From NCBI GenBank assembly GCA_046292345.1, contig JBKBRC010000012.1:1-64000 (forward strand): a stretch of DNA of 64,000 bases, read 5' to 3'. A program made the position numbers and the translations under genes. The notes under the pieces are model-generated. The model was not told where the DNA came from. It was given only the letters and a program-made list of their open reading frames with translations, and searched no databases. The DNA is from JBKBRC01 sp046292345. GTDB taxonomy: Bacteria > Bacteroidota > Rhodothermia > Rhodothermales > Rubricoccaceae. Positions 1-11,340 of the stretch are shown here, in pieces (position 1 is the stretch's first letter; each line of letters begins with the position of its first letter).

Positions 1-1
1 G

Positions 2-1330
2 TCGGCCGCGCCGGCGCTGGCCGCCGGCCCGCGTCCGGTCGAGCCCGCGCCGCCTGAGCGCCCGCGCTGGCTGATCCCGGCCCTCGTGGCCGGCGTCGCG
101 CTCGTGGCCGTGCTCGCGCTCGCGCTCGCCGGCGTGTTCTCGCGCGGCGAGGCGCCCCCGCCCGAGCCGGTCGTAGAAGAGGGGCCCGACGGCCCGACGG
201 CCGTCGCGGCTGCGGTGGGCACCACCGAGGGGCGGCTCGAAGAGGGCGACTTCCGCACGCCCGACGGGCGCTACCAGGACCTGCTCACCTACGCCGCCGA
301 CTCTACCGGCAGCGTGCTCTCGTTCGAGATCGTTTCGGCCGACTTCCTGCCTTCGGTCACCGTGCGCACGCCTGACGGCCGCGACGTGGTGGGCGAGCCC
401 CTCGGCGTCGTAGACGGCAGCGGGCGGGTGGTGGGCGTGCGCGGCCTGCGGGAGCCGGGGCTCTACCGCATCCTCGTCTCCTCGCGCGAGCCGAACGCGA
501 CGGGCGCCTACCAGCTGCGCATTGCGCGGCAGGAGCCCATCCGCACGCTCACGGTGGATGCGCCGGCCACGTCGGGCGAGCTGGGGGCGCTCAGCGTGGA
601 GGTGAACGGCTTCCTGCAAGACGCCTACCGCTTCCGCGCCGAGCAGGGCCGCCGGCACGAGATCGTCGTGACCACGGGGGCCTTCGTGCCGCGCCTCGTA
701 CTGAGCACGCCCGCCGGTCAGCCCCTCCGGGCGGAGGTCGTGCGGGCCGGCACCGTCTCCACGCTCGCGTTCACGCCCGAGCAGACCGGCACCTACCAGG
801 TCGTCGTGACGACCGAGCAGGCCGGCCTCGCCGGCGCCTACACGATCCGTGTCACCGCCGAGGCGCCGCCGCCGCCGCCGCCCACGGTCGTGCCGGGCAC
901 GCTCGCGCCCAACAGCCCGGCCGTGCGCGACAGCCTGGCCGCCGGCCAGACGCGCGAGTTCCGTTTCGCCGGCAACGTCGGCGACCGCGTGCTGCTCGAC
1001 CTGCGAGGCGAGGGCTTCGCGCCGGCGTTGACACTCACGACCCCGGATGGCAACCGATTTGTGGTGCAACCCGAGGGCACGCGCTCGCGCTACGCGACGA
1101 CGCTGGCCACCACGGGCACGTACCGCGTGCTCGTGAGCGCGCCGGCCGAGGCGGGCGGCAGCTTCCTGCTCAGCCTCGAGCAGGAGGCGCCGGTCGAGGC
1201 GGCCCCCATCCCACGCCTGCCGAGCCGCGACAGCCCGCCCCCGCCGCCGGGCGGGCCACCGGGCGGCGGGGGCGGGCCCTCGCCGGGCGGGTCGTACCAG
1301 GCGGCGCCCCTTTCCGCACCTCCTCGCTGA
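2..1330 (+). CDS. Membrane-anchored PPC-repeat protein (5' partial)
   Basis: The frame is open to the left edge, so the N-terminus is missing. The visible part starts with a proline/alanine-rich stretch, then one transmembrane helix (RPRWLIPALVAGVALVAVLA), then about 370 extracytoplasmic residues. Those form three similar blocks of roughly 100 residues, each with the hydrophobic strand pattern and G-x-Y-x-L/V ending typical of bacterial pre-peptidase C-terminal (PPC) domains. The tail is rich in proline and glycine. The helix in mid-protein suggests a cytoplasmic N-terminal domain outside the window, for example a zinc ribbon or kinase; that is inference. A GTG at 86 could be read as a start but would cut through the helix. 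No enzymatic motif is visible. Confidence 0.7.
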   Translation, partial: SAAPALAAGPRPVEPAPPERPRWLIPALVAGVALVAVLALALAGVFSRGEAPPPEPVVEEGPDGPTAVAAAVGTTEGRLEEGDFRTPDGRYQDLLTYAADSTGSVLSFEIVSADFLPSVTVRTPDGRDVVGEPLGVVDGSGRVVGVRGLREPGLYRILVSSREPNATGAYQLRIARQEPIRTLTVDAPATSGELGALSVEVNGFLQDAYRFRAEQGRRHEIVVTTGAFVPRLVLSTPAGQPLRAEVVRAGTVSTLAFTPEQTGTYQVVVTTEQAGLAGAYTIRVTAEAPPPPPPTVVPGTLAPNSPAVRDSLAAGQTREFRFAGNVGDRVLLDLRGEGFAPALTLTTPDGNRFVVQPEGTRSRYATTLATTGTYRVLVSAPAEAGGSFLLSLEQEAPVEAAPIPRLPSRDSPPPPPGGPPGGGGGPSPGGSYQAAPLSAPPR

Positions 1331-1359
1331 TCTTCCTGGCCGGCCCTGCCGGCGCCTCC

Positions 1360-1575
1360 ATGAGCGACGACGCTGACTACATCCGCGTGCCGCGCGCGCG
1401 CCTCCTCGAAGTCAAAAACGAGAACGACACGCTCCGTGCCGAACGGGAGCGTCTCGCCGCCGAGGCCGACGACCTCCGGCGCCGGCTGCGGGCGCTCACC
1501 GAGGAGCACGAGAACCTCAAGGCGCACCTGACGGGCAGCATCCGCGAGCTGGCGCGCCTGCGCGGCGACGTCTAG
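1360..1575 (+). CDS. Small coiled-coil protein
   Basis: A 71-residue protein starting at an ATG 29 bp after the PPC gene. After a short acidic N-terminus it is almost entirely one amphipathic, charged helix (residues about 12-70) with heptad-like leucines and many Glu/Arg, predicted to form a coiled coil. There is no signal peptide or membrane segment. The close spacing suggests co-transcription with the upstream membrane protein. The family is not recognised. It could be a small structural or scaffold protein. Its clean start and hydrophobic periodicity favour a real gene. Confidence 0.6.
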   Translation: MSDDADYIRVPRARLLEVKNENDTLRAERERLAAEADDLRRRLRALTEEHENLKAHLTGSIRELARLRGDV

Positions 1576-1603
1576 GCCGGCCCGCAGGCCCCGGCGCGCC
1601 CCC

Positions 1604-1688
1604 GGAGGGGTGGCAGAGTGGTCGATTGCAGCGGTCTTGAAAACCGCCGTGCCGCAAGGCACCGTGGGTTCGAATCCCACCCCCTCCG
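1604..1688 (+). tRNA. tRNA-Ser(UGA)
   Basis: A class II tRNA. The acceptor stem GGAGGGG (1604-1610) pairs with CCCCTCC (1681-1687), with discriminator G at 1688. The anticodon stem GCGGT/ACCGC encloses loop CTTGAAA with anticodon TGA at 1638-1640, which reads UCA. A long variable arm (about 1648-1663) is diagnostic of serine. The T arm is GTGGG-TTCGAAT-CCCAC (1664-1680). The 3' CCA is not encoded, since CCG follows the discriminator base. Confidence 0.97.
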
Positions 1689-1735
1689 CCGTGGCGCGGC
1701 CGGGGGGCCACCGGCGCGGCGCGGGCGGGGGGGCG

Positions 1736-1745
1736 NNNNNNNNNN
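1736..1745. other. Assembly gap (10 N)
   Basis: Ten unresolved bases lie between a G-rich stretch and a run of 14 C (about 1756-1769), so the gap was probably caused by homopolymers. It falls between tRNA-Ser and the tolC-like gene and does not interrupt a recognisable gene. Confidence 0.95.
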
Positions 1746-1850
1746 GTGGTTTCCACCCCCCCCCCCCCCGCGGGCCCGCGTCCGGTGCAACACCGGCGCG
1801 GCGCGTCCGTTAGGCCTTGTCTTGCCGCCCGCTGCCGAGTCCCCCCGCCG

Positions 1851-3338
1851 ATGCGCGCCGCCCTCTTTGCCGCCGTCTTCCTGATCGCCTCCGCCGAGGG
1901 GGCCGCGCAGGCGCTGCCGCCGCCCGGAGCCGTCGTCACGTTCGAGGAAGCGGTGCGCCTGGCGCTCGCGCGGAGCCCGCAGGCGGCGCGCGCCGCCGCG
2001 GCCGAAGACGCCCGCGCCCTTGCCGTCGAGGCCGCACGGGCCGAGCGCCTGCCGGTCGTCTCGGCGCAGCTCCAGCCGGTGCAGAACTACGGCCTCACGT
2101 TCGACCAGACGACGGGGCGCCTCGCGCAGCAGACCACCGAAGGCCTCAGCGCGGGCCTGAATGCTCAGCTTCCGCTCTACGACGGCGGCCGCCGCGCCGC
2201 GGCCATCGAGCAGGCCCGCCGCGAGCGGACCGCCGCGGCCGCCGCGCGCGGCGCGACGGCGCAGCAGATCGTGGCGCAGGTGGCCGAGGCCTATCTCCAG
2301 CTTGCCCGCAGCCGCGCGCTTGTGGCCGTGCAGCAGGAGGGGCTGGCCGCGCAGCAGGACCAGATGCGCCGTGTGACGGCGCTCGTCGAGGCCGGCGCGC
2401 GCCCACGAGCCGACCTCATCGCGCAGCGCGCCGTCGTGGCCGAGCGCGAGGGCGCGCTCGTGGAGGCGGAGGTCGCGGCCGAGCGCGACGAGATCCGTGT
2501 GGCCGAACTGGCCGGCCTCGACGTGTTCGCCTCGTACCGCTTCGTCCTGCCGGACGTGGACGCCCTCCTGGCCTCGGGGATGCTCGAGGCGCCCCTGCCG
2601 GCGCCGGAGGCGCTGCTCGCCGCGGCCCGCGCACGCCGGCCCGACCTCCGCGCCGAGGCCGCGCGCATCGCGGCCGCCGAGGCCGCGCTCGGCGTCGCCC
2701 GCGCGGCCAGCCGGCCCTCGGTCACGCTCTTCGGCAACGCTGGCACGGGCTACACGAGCCTGGCCCAGCGACTCGCCGATCCTGACGCGCCGCTTCCCCA
2801 ACTCCCCGTCCTCCTGCCCGACGGCACGCCCATCCTCGTCGGCGGTGTGCCGTTTACGGTGCCGGCTGGCAGCCCGGCGCTCGAGCGCACGCCCTTCCCG
2901 ACGCAACTCGTCGACAACCGCAGTGGCAGCCTCGGGCTCTCGGTCCAGATTCCCGTGTTCGACCGGTTCCAGGCACGGCGGCAGGCCGAGCAGGCTCGCG
3001 TGCAGGTCACCGACGCGCAGCTTCAGCGCGAGGCGGCCGAGCGGCAGGTGGCCGCCGAGATCCGGCAGGCGCTCGTGGCTGCGCGGGGGGCTGCGGCCCG
3101 CCTGCGGGTCGCCGAGGCGCAGGTCGAAGCCGCTCGCGCGGCCGTTCGGGCCGAGCAGGACCGCTACGACTTCGGGGCGGGCACGCTCTACGATCTCGCC
3201 GCCGCCCGCACGCGCCTGGCCGAGGCCGAGGGCGCCCGCGCGCAGGCCGCCCTCGACGCGCTCTACCGCCAGGTGCTGCTCCGCCTCGCCAGCGGCGAGC
3301 TCGACCCGGAGACCCTCGGCGCGCTGCTCGGCCCGTAG
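1851..3338 (+). CDS. TolC-family outer membrane efflux protein
   Basis: A 495-residue outer membrane factor of a tripartite export system. The ATG at 1851 gives a clean signal peptide (about 21 residues ending GAAQA); upstream in-frame starts would add an arginine/proline leader. The body shows two outer-membrane-efflux (OEP) repeats: long Ala/Arg/Glu-rich helices around residues 40-270 and 350-490, with the family's characteristic LYDGG turn near residue 110 and its counterpart IPVFDRF near residue 366. In this family the trimer forms a beta-barrel and periplasmic tunnel. It is followed 86 bp later by an adaptor and an ABC ATPase, so it probably forms the outer membrane channel of that pump. 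Confidence 0.9.
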   Translation: MRAALFAAVFLIASAEGAAQALPPPGAVVTFEEAVRLALARSPQAARAAAAEDARALAVEAARAERLPVVSAQLQPVQNYGLTFDQTTGRLAQQTTEGLSAGLNAQLPLYDGGRRAAAIEQARRERTAAAAARGATAQQIVAQVAEAYLQLARSRALVAVQQEGLAAQQDQMRRVTALVEAGARPRADLIAQRAVVAEREGALVEAEVAAERDEIRVAELAGLDVFASYRFVLPDVDALLASGMLEAPLPAPEALLAAARARRPDLRAEAARIAAAEAALGVARAASRPSVTLFGNAGTGYTSLAQRLADPDAPLPQLPVLLPDGTPILVGGVPFTVPAGSPALERTPFPTQLVDNRSGSLGLSVQIPVFDRFQARRQAEQARVQVTDAQLQREAAERQVAAEIRQALVAARGAAARLRVAEAQVEAARAAVRAEQDRYDFGAGTLYDLAAARTRLAEAEGARAQAALDALYRQVLLRLASGELDPETLGALLGP

Positions 3339-3350
3339 CGCGTCCGCGTG

Positions 3351-3380
3351 CGCCGCCGCCGTAACCTCGCGGCGGCGTTT
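3351..3380 (+). terminator. Hairpin after the tolC-like gene
   Basis: A perfect 9-bp stem, CGCCGCCGC (3351-3359) and GCGGCGGCG (3369-3377), with a 9-nt loop, followed by TTT. It lies between the tolC-like gene and the adaptor gene, so it may be a partial terminator that sets expression ratios within one operon. Confidence 0.45.
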
Positions 3381-3424
3381 CCGTCAGAAGCCGCGTACCC
3401 GTTTCACCTGCGCCACCCGAGCCT

Positions 3425-4798
3425 GTGACGCCCACCCGGAAGATCCTGATCGGAACGGCCCTGCTCGCGGCCGGCGTCGTGGCCGCAGTGGCCGTGTTCG
3501 GCCGCGGCGGCGAGCGCGGCGTAGAGGTGGAGACGGCGGAGGCGCGCGTGCGTGCGATCACGCAGACCGTGACGGCGACGGGCCAGATCCAGCCGGACGT
3601 CCTCGTCACGATCTCGTCCGAGGTTTCGGGGGAGGTCGTGTTCCTGGGCGTGCAGGAGGGCGACATGGTGCGCCAGGGACAGCTTCTGCTGCGCGTCCGC
3701 GCCGACGTGTACGCCTCGCAGCAGGAGCAGGCCGCCGCCGCCGTCGCCGCGGCGCAGACCGACGTGGCGCAGGCGCAGGCCGAGGCCGCGCGCGCCGCGG
3801 CCGAGCGCGAGAACGCCGCCCGCACGCTCGCGCGCCAGCAGGAACTCTACGAGCGCGATGTCGCCGCGCGCGCCGAGCTCGACGCCGCGCGGGCCGCGCT
3901 CGAGGTGGCGCGTACGGCCGAGCAGGCCGCCGCGGCGCGCGTGCGCGGCGCGCAGAGCCGCGTGGCGAGCGCGCAGGCGCAGGCGCGGCAGGCCGCGCAG
4001 CAACTCTCCCTGACGGCCATCTACGCCCCCGTCTCAGGCACCGTCGTCGAGCTCAACGTCGAGCCGGGCGAGCGCATCGTGGGCACCGCGCAGATGGCCG
4101 GCACGGCGCTCATGAAGATCGCGCAGCTCGACGAGATGGTCATCGAGGTGGACGTCAACGAGACCGACGTGGTCCGCATCCAGCCCGGGGACTCGGCCCG
4201 CGTGGAGGTGGACGCGTTCCCGGAGACGCCCTTCCGCGCGCGCGTCGAGCGCGTGGCGCAGGCCGCGCGGGTACAGAACGCAGGCACGCCGCAGGCCGCC
4301 ACCAACTTTTCGGTGCGTCTGCGCATCCTCGGCGCCGACGGCGGCGGTCCCACGCTCGCGGCGCGCATGCCGGGCGAGACGGTGCCGGACGTGCCGGTCG
4401 TGCTCCGTACGGGCATGAGCGGCACCGTAGACGTGTTCACGCGCACCGTTGCCAGCGCCGTCGTGGTGCCTCTCCAGGCCGTCACCGCGCGCGACGTGAA
4501 CGCCGTCGCGCGCGAGGAGCGCCGCCGCGCCCGCGCCCGCGGCGAGCGCGTCCCCGAGACCGACGACGACATCCCCGAGGAGGAGGACGTCCGGCGCGTC
4601 GTGTTCGTCGTCGAGGACGGGCGCGCCGTGATGCGCGTCGTGCGTACCGGCATCTCGGACGACACGCACGTCGAGATCCGTGAGGGGCTCGCCGGCGGCG
4701 AGACCGTCGTGACGGGGCCGTTCGCGCTGCTCCGCGCCGACCTCATGCCGGGCGACGCCGTACGTGTGCGCGAGCCCTCCGCCGCGCGCCGCCCATGA
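3425..4798 (+). CDS. Efflux periplasmic adaptor (HlyD/MacA type)
   Basis: A 457-residue membrane fusion protein linking an inner-membrane ABC transporter to a TolC channel. The start is a GTG at 3425 and the first 30 residues hold the anchor helix. A lipoyl/barrel-sandwich half near residues 55-95 (GDMVRQGQLLLRV) is followed by a long alpha-helical hairpin rich in Ala/Gln/Arg (about 96-195). The second lipoyl half follows (YAPVSGTVVELNVEPGE), then beta-barrel and membrane-proximal domains. An acidic/basic insert (RRRARARGERVPETDDDIPEEED) near residues 360-385 is unusual. The ATG of the ATPase gene overlaps its stop codon (ATGA), so the two are translationally coupled. Confidence 0.88.
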   Translation: MTPTRKILIGTALLAAGVVAAVAVFGRGGERGVEVETAEARVRAITQTVTATGQIQPDVLVTISSEVSGEVVFLGVQEGDMVRQGQLLLRVRADVYASQQEQAAAAVAAAQTDVAQAQAEAARAAAERENAARTLARQQELYERDVAARAELDAARAALEVARTAEQAAAARVRGAQSRVASAQAQARQAAQQLSLTAIYAPVSGTVVELNVEPGERIVGTAQMAGTALMKIAQLDEMVIEVDVNETDVVRIQPGDSARVEVDAFPETPFRARVERVAQAARVQNAGTPQAATNFSVRLRILGADGGGPTLAARMPGETVPDVPVVLRTGMSGTVDVFTRTVASAVVVPLQAVTARDVNAVAREERRRARARGERVPETDDDIPEEEDVRRVVFVVEDGRAVMRVVRTGISDDTHVEIREGLAGGETVVTGPFALLRADLMPGDAVRVREPSAARRP

Positions 4799-5613
4799 GC
4801 GAGCCTGCCCTGCATCTCCGCCAGGCCGGAGGCCCCTCGTCCGGAGGCCCCTCGTCCGGAGGCCCCTCGTCCGGGAGCCCGGGCGAGGCGCCCGTGATCG
4901 TGCTGGCCGACGTGTGGAAGACGTACCGCATGGGGCCAGAGCACGTCCACGCGCTCCGCGGCGCCTCGCTCTCCGTCGGCCGGGGCGAGTACGTAGCCGT
5001 CATGGGCCCCTCCGGCTCGGGCAAGTCGACCCTGATGAACATCATCGGCTGCCTGGACGTGCCCTCGCGCGGGACGTACCACCTCGAGGGGCAGGATGTG
5101 AGCCGCCTCTCGGACGATGCGCTCGCCGACGTGCGCAACCGCTACATCGGGTTCGTATTCCAGACGTTCAACCTGCTACCGCGCCAGAACTGCCTCCAGA
5201 ACGTTGAGCTGCCGCTCGTCTATGCGGGGGTGCCGCGCGCCGCGCGCCGCGAGCGGGCCGCGGCGGCGCTCGCGCACGTCGGCCTGGCCGATCGCATGGG
5301 GCATCGCCCGGGCGAGCTCTCGGGCGGGCAGCGCCAGCGCGTGGCCGTCGCGCGCGCGCTCGTCAACCGCCCCGCGCTCCTGCTGGCCGACGAGCCCACG
5401 GGAAACCTCGACACGGCGACGAGCCGCGAGATCATGCGCCTGTTCGAGGCGCTGCACCGGCAGGGCAACACGATCGTCGTGGTGACGCACGAGGAGGACA
5501 TCGCCGCGCATGCGCGGCGCATCGTGCGCCTGCGCGACGGGGTCGTCGAGCACGACGAACCGGTGCCGGCGCCGGCGCTCGCAGGCGTACTCGCAGACGA
5601 CCTGACGGCCTGA
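4795..5613 (+). CDS. ABC transporter ATP-binding protein (MacB/LolD type)
   Basis: A 272-residue ATPase. Walker A GPSGSGKS is at about 71-78, the Q-loop is in VFQTFNLLPRQN, the signature is LSGGQRQRV, Walker B with its following residues is LLLADEPTGNLD, and the H-loop is VVTHE. Sequence and context match the MacB/LolD/FtsE-like subfamily, which works with FtsX-fold permeases. Its start overlaps the adaptor stop codon. Residues 12-28 come from three 15-bp repeats (GGPSS). The C-terminus ends in a normal short tail with no fused permease, and no permease gene follows; the next gene is marC. The pump therefore needs a permease encoded elsewhere. Confidence 0.9.
   Translation: MSEPALHLRQAGGPSSGGPSSGGPSSGSPGEAPVIVLADVWKTYRMGPEHVHALRGASLSVGRGEYVAVMGPSGSGKSTLMNIIGCLDVPSRGTYHLEGQDVSRLSDDALADVRNRYIGFVFQTFNLLPRQNCLQNVELPLVYAGVPRAARRERAAAALAHVGLADRMGHRPGELSGGQRQRVAVARALVNRPALLLADEPTGNLDTATSREIMRLFEALHRQGNTIVVVTHEEDIAAHARRIVRLRDGVVEHDEPVPAPALAGVLADDLTA
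4826..4870 (+). repeat. 15-bp tandem repeat x3 (coding)
   Basis: Three identical copies of CCGGAGGCCCCTCGT give the GGPSS repeats in the N-terminal leader of the ABC ATPase. The unit keeps the reading frame. Confidence 0.95.
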
Positions 5614-5730
5614 CCGACGGCCCGGACCCCGGCGCCCGCCGCGGGCCCTGCGCTGTCCGCCGGTCGTTCCGTTACGGTTTTGCGCGCCTGCGCGTGGGCG
5701 CGCAATCTCCACCGGCCCTCCGCTCAACCC

Positions 5731-5785
5731 TCGCGCGCGGCGCGCGAACTTCGGCGCGCGGCGCGCGCACTTCGGCGCGCGTTCT
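5731..5785 (+). repeat. About 21-bp repeat upstream of marC
   Basis: About 2.5 copies of a GCGC-rich unit ending in GAACT/GCACT followed by TCGGCGCGCG. It lies in the 200-bp region between the ATPase gene and marC, just before the chosen marC start. Confidence 0.75.
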
Positions 5786-5813
5786 GCCCCCGCGCCGCTC
5801 TCCTCTCGCCTCC

Positions 5814-6461
5814 GTGTTCGACGCCTTCATCGCGGCCTTCCTGCCGCTGTTCGTCGCGATCAACATCCCCGGCATCCTGCCGCTCTACATCGGCATGGCT
5901 GAGCCGTTCAGCGTCCGCGACCGCCGGCGGCTGCTCGTGCGCGCGCTCGCAGCAGCGGCCGTGCTTGCCGTGCTGATGCTCTTCGCCGGCGACGTGATCT
6001 TCCAGACGCTCGGCATCACGGTCAACGACCTGCGCGTAGGCGGCGGCCTGATCCTGCTCGTGATTGCCATCTCGGACCTCGCCTTCGGCAAGCAGAAGAC
6101 GCGCCGCGCAAGCGTCGACAACAGCGCGAGCACGCCGCCGGACACGCCGCCGGAGGCGCAGGACAAGGCGGCGCGCCCGGACCTGCCCATCGTGCCGCTC
6201 GGTATCCCGCTCATCATCGGGCCGGGCGCTATCACGACGATCCTGATCGCCAAGGGCGAGTTCGGCTACCCGCCGACGCTGCTCGCCATCCTGGTCAACC
6301 TCTCGCTCGTGTTCGTCGCGTTCACGTTCGGGCCGCGCCTGCTCGAACTGCTCGGCGAGGACACCTCGAAGGCGGTTGCGAAGGTGGCCAGCCTGTTCCT
6401 GGCCGCGATCGCGGTGGCGATGATCCGCGGCGGCGTGACGGGCATGGTGGGCGCGCTCTGA
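5814..6461 (+). CDS. MarC-family integral membrane protein
   Basis: A 215-residue polytopic inner-membrane protein with about six hydrophobic segments. The GTG at 5814 (encoding VFDAFIAAFLPLFVAINIPG) gives the normal MarC length. The same frame is open further upstream, but that part would be an Arg/Ala-rich leader made from a repeat. MarC features are the N-terminal FVAINIPGILPLYIG, the central GGGLILLVIAISDLAFG, and PLGIPLIIGPGAITTIL at about residue 130. A hydrophilic loop (about 95-125) separates the two halves. The function of the family is unresolved; an old link to multiple antibiotic resistance was not upheld. It has its own upstream region and is not obviously part of the efflux operon. 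Confidence 0.85.
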   Translation: MFDAFIAAFLPLFVAINIPGILPLYIGMAEPFSVRDRRRLLVRALAAAAVLAVLMLFAGDVIFQTLGITVNDLRVGGGLILLVIAISDLAFGKQKTRRASVDNSASTPPDTPPEAQDKAARPDLPIVPLGIPLIIGPGAITTILIAKGEFGYPPTLLAILVNLSLVFVAFTFGPRLLELLGEDTSKAVAKVASLFLAAIAVAMIRGGVTGMVGAL

Positions 6462-6504
6462 AGCCGGCCGCCGGGCTGCCGGCCGGCTGCCTGCTGCGCG
6501 GCGG

Positions 6505-6512
6505 TAGCTTGC
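6505..6512 (+). promoter_or_regulatory. TAGCTTGC, candidate -7 promoter element
   Basis: TAGCTTGC resembles the Bacteroidota -7 consensus TAnnTTTG. It lies 51 bp before the ATG of the next gene. The same word recurs upstream of several other genes in the window. No clear -33 TTG is seen. Confidence 0.35.
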
Positions 6513-6563
6513 CGGCTCCGCCGGAGACCTCCGCAGGCGGAGGTGCCCGCCCTCTCCCGACGC

Positions 6564-7142
6564 ATGATCCAGACCCTCGAAGCCCGCTGGTTCCGCCCGG
6601 GCGTGCTGCCGGCCAGCGTCCGCGCCTGGTTCGACGCCCTCGCCGCCGACGGTCGCGGCCAGATGAGCCCGCCCGAGCACCGCGCCGACTGGTACCTCGT
6701 GCCGGCTGAGAGCGACGGCCTCGGCCTCAAGCACCGCGGGGGGCGCCTCGAGGTCAAGCAGCGCGTCGGCGGCGCCGAGCACAGCCGCTGGGGCGGGGCT
6801 GCCGAAGGGCTCGTCGAGGCCTGGCGCAAGTGGAGCTACCGCCTCGCGGAGGACGCCCCGGGCGAGGCGGGCTGGGTAGAGGTTGTCAAGGCGCGCCGCC
6901 TGCTGCACGTGCCCGCGGCCTCGGACGGCGGCTGCTGCACGCTCGAGCTGGGCACCGTGGCCGTGGACGGACGCCCGTGGTGGACGGTCTGCCTCGAGGC
7001 CGAGGGGCCCTCGGTGCCGGCGCGCCGCGAGGCACTGCGCGCTGCGGCGGCGCGCTGGATCACGCCCGGCCTGCCCGTGCACCTGGGCGTGGCCGATGCC
7101 GGTGGCTACCCGGCCTGGCTGCGCCGCGCCGCCCGTGGCTGA
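6564..7142 (+). CDS. Conserved hypothetical protein, possibly CYTH-like
   Basis: A 192-residue soluble protein. The ATG at 6564 (MIQTLEARWFRPG) is preferred over a GTG at 6543. The sequence alternates charged beta-strand-like segments, including LGLKHRGGRLEVKQRVG (about 54-70), which resembles the ExK-type strand of CYTH/triphosphate-tunnel proteins. It also has a WRKWSYRL segment and a C-terminal GLPVHLGVADAGGYPAWL motif. There is no signal peptide or membrane segment. The CYTH comparison is only an impression from the lysine/arginine/glutamate strand pattern, so no function is assigned. It is monocistronic; its stop codon lies in the first unit of a 13-bp repeat. Confidence 0.65.
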   Translation: MIQTLEARWFRPGVLPASVRAWFDALAADGRGQMSPPEHRADWYLVPAESDGLGLKHRGGRLEVKQRVGGAEHSRWGGAAEGLVEAWRKWSYRLAEDAPGEAGWVEVVKARRLLHVPAASDGGCCTLELGTVAVDGRPWWTVCLEAEGPSVPARREALRAAAARWITPGLPVHLGVADAGGYPAWLRRAARG

Positions 7143-7206
7143 GGGCCCGCACCCGAAGGCTCGCACCTGAGGGCCCGCACTGAGGGCCCGCACTGAGGGC
7201 CCGCAT
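7140..7206 (+). repeat. 13-bp tandem repeat at a gene end
   Basis: Units of TGAGGGCCCGCAC occur at 7140-7152, 7168-7180, 7181-7193 and 7194-7206, with a diverged copy between the first two. The first TGA is the stop codon of the preceding gene. Because 13 is not a multiple of three, the repeat puts TGA in all three frames. Confidence 0.9.
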
Positions 7207-7319
7207 CGGCGTGCCCGCACAGGGCGGGGGCCGCGCAGGAGCAGTCCGGAAGCCATCCGTTCTACGCGAAGTAATCCGTTCTACACGGCCGCTGCCACGG
7301 GGCCGTCAGCGCGCGCGCC

Positions 7320-7327
7320 TAGCTTGC
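7320..7327 (+). promoter_or_regulatory. TAGCTTGC, candidate -7 element for uvrA
   Basis: TAGCTTGC lies 103 bp before the uvrA ATG, in the otherwise featureless 7207-7430 stretch. It is identical to the word upstream of the gene at 6564. Confidence 0.35.
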
Positions 7328-7430
7328 GGGTCCGGCCCGGACGGAACGGTGCGGGCAGGGCCCGGTAAGCGCCCTGCCCGGCCCACCCGGTGGCCCCGAC
7401 GTCCTCAACGGTCCCGCCGCACGCCCCTGC

Positions 7431-10487
<3,057 letters not shown>

Positions 10488-10492
10488 CGCGC

Positions 10493-10530
10493 GCTGCTGC
10501 GAGAGACGCTGCTGCGAGAGACGCTGCGAC
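10493..10530 (+). repeat. 15-bp tandem repeat after uvrA
   Basis: Two exact copies of GCTGCTGCGAGAGAC (10493-10507 and 10508-10522), then a partial copy, starting 6 bp after the uvrA stop codon. Confidence 0.9.
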
Positions 10531-10587
10531 GCGCGGCCCGGCGAGGACTTCCCGGCCGAAGGCTGCGTCGCGGCCGCGGTCGCCGGT

Positions 10588-10595
10588 TAGCTTAG
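10588..10595 (+). promoter_or_regulatory. TAGCTTAG, candidate -7 element
   Basis: TAGCTTAG matches TAnnTTTG except at one position and ends 27 bp before the ATG of the deaminase gene, a plausible distance for a short leader. Confidence 0.4.
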
Positions 10596-10622
10596 CCGGG
10601 GTCCCACTTCCTCCCGGTGCCC

Positions 10623-11117
10623 ATGTCCGAGTTCGCCTCCGCTCGCGCCCGCGACGAGCACTTCATGCGCCTGGCCATCGCGCAGGCCGTCCAAAGCGTC
10701 GAGGACGGGCAGAGTCCGTTCGGGGCCGTCATCGTGCGCGGCGACGCGCTCGTGTGCGCCGTACACAACCGCGTCTGGGAGACGACCGACATCACGGCAC
10801 ACGCCGAGGTGGTGGCCCTCCGCGAGGCATGCCGCACGCTCGGCACGATCGACCTCGCCGGCTGCACGATCTACTCGTCCACCGAGCCCTGCCCGATGTG
10901 CTTCTCGGCCATCCACTGGGCGAACATGGACCGGATCGTGTTCGGTACGGCGATCGAAGACGCGGCCGAGGCAGGCTTCCGCGAGCTCTCGATCTCGAAC
11001 GAGACCATGAAGGCGCTCGGAGGCAGCCGGGTCGAGGTAGTGCGCGGCGTGCTGCGCGAGGAGGCGAAGGCGGCGTTTGCGCGCTTTGCGGCGGTTGCGG
11101 CGGAGCGGACCTACTGA
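10623..11117 (+). CDS. Guanine deaminase-like nucleobase deaminase
   Basis: A 164-residue zinc-dependent deaminase of the cytidine-deaminase fold. It shows the catalytic HAE (His60, Glu62) and PCPMC (Cys90, Cys93) motifs. The AIEDAAEAGF stretch after the second motif and the ordering of the C-terminal half resemble bacterial guanine deaminase (GuaD, guanine to xanthine) more than the tRNA adenosine deaminase TadA. A GTG two codons upstream (10617) is possible, but the ATG at 10623 matches the family start. It has a candidate promoter just upstream and no operon partners. Substrate assignment is inference; the family also contains other purine deaminases. Confidence 0.8.
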   Translation: MSEFASARARDEHFMRLAIAQAVQSVEDGQSPFGAVIVRGDALVCAVHNRVWETTDITAHAEVVALREACRTLGTIDLAGCTIYSSTEPCPMCFSAIHWANMDRIVFGTAIEDAAEAGFRELSISNETMKALGGSRVEVVRGVLREEAKAAFARFAAVAAERTY

Positions 11118-11340
11118 GCGCGTCTGCTCCTGCGGCCTCTCGGGCGCGGCTCCATGCGGTGCCCGCAAGGGTAGACGCGCGCGTGCGCTGGGGAGGACGC
11201 TCGGACGCGCGCCGGCGCCCTGCCGCCGGGCAGGCGTGAATTCCGGACGCGCGGCACCGGCCTTGCGTTACGCTGCACACGTGCGCGACGGCCGTCTCCG
11301 TACCGCGAACAGGGTTTTTTCCTCTACGTCCTCTACGTCT

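Noticed and set aside
1689..1691. Encoded CCA end of tRNA-Ser
   Set aside because: The bases after the discriminator are CCG, so CCA must be added after transcription.
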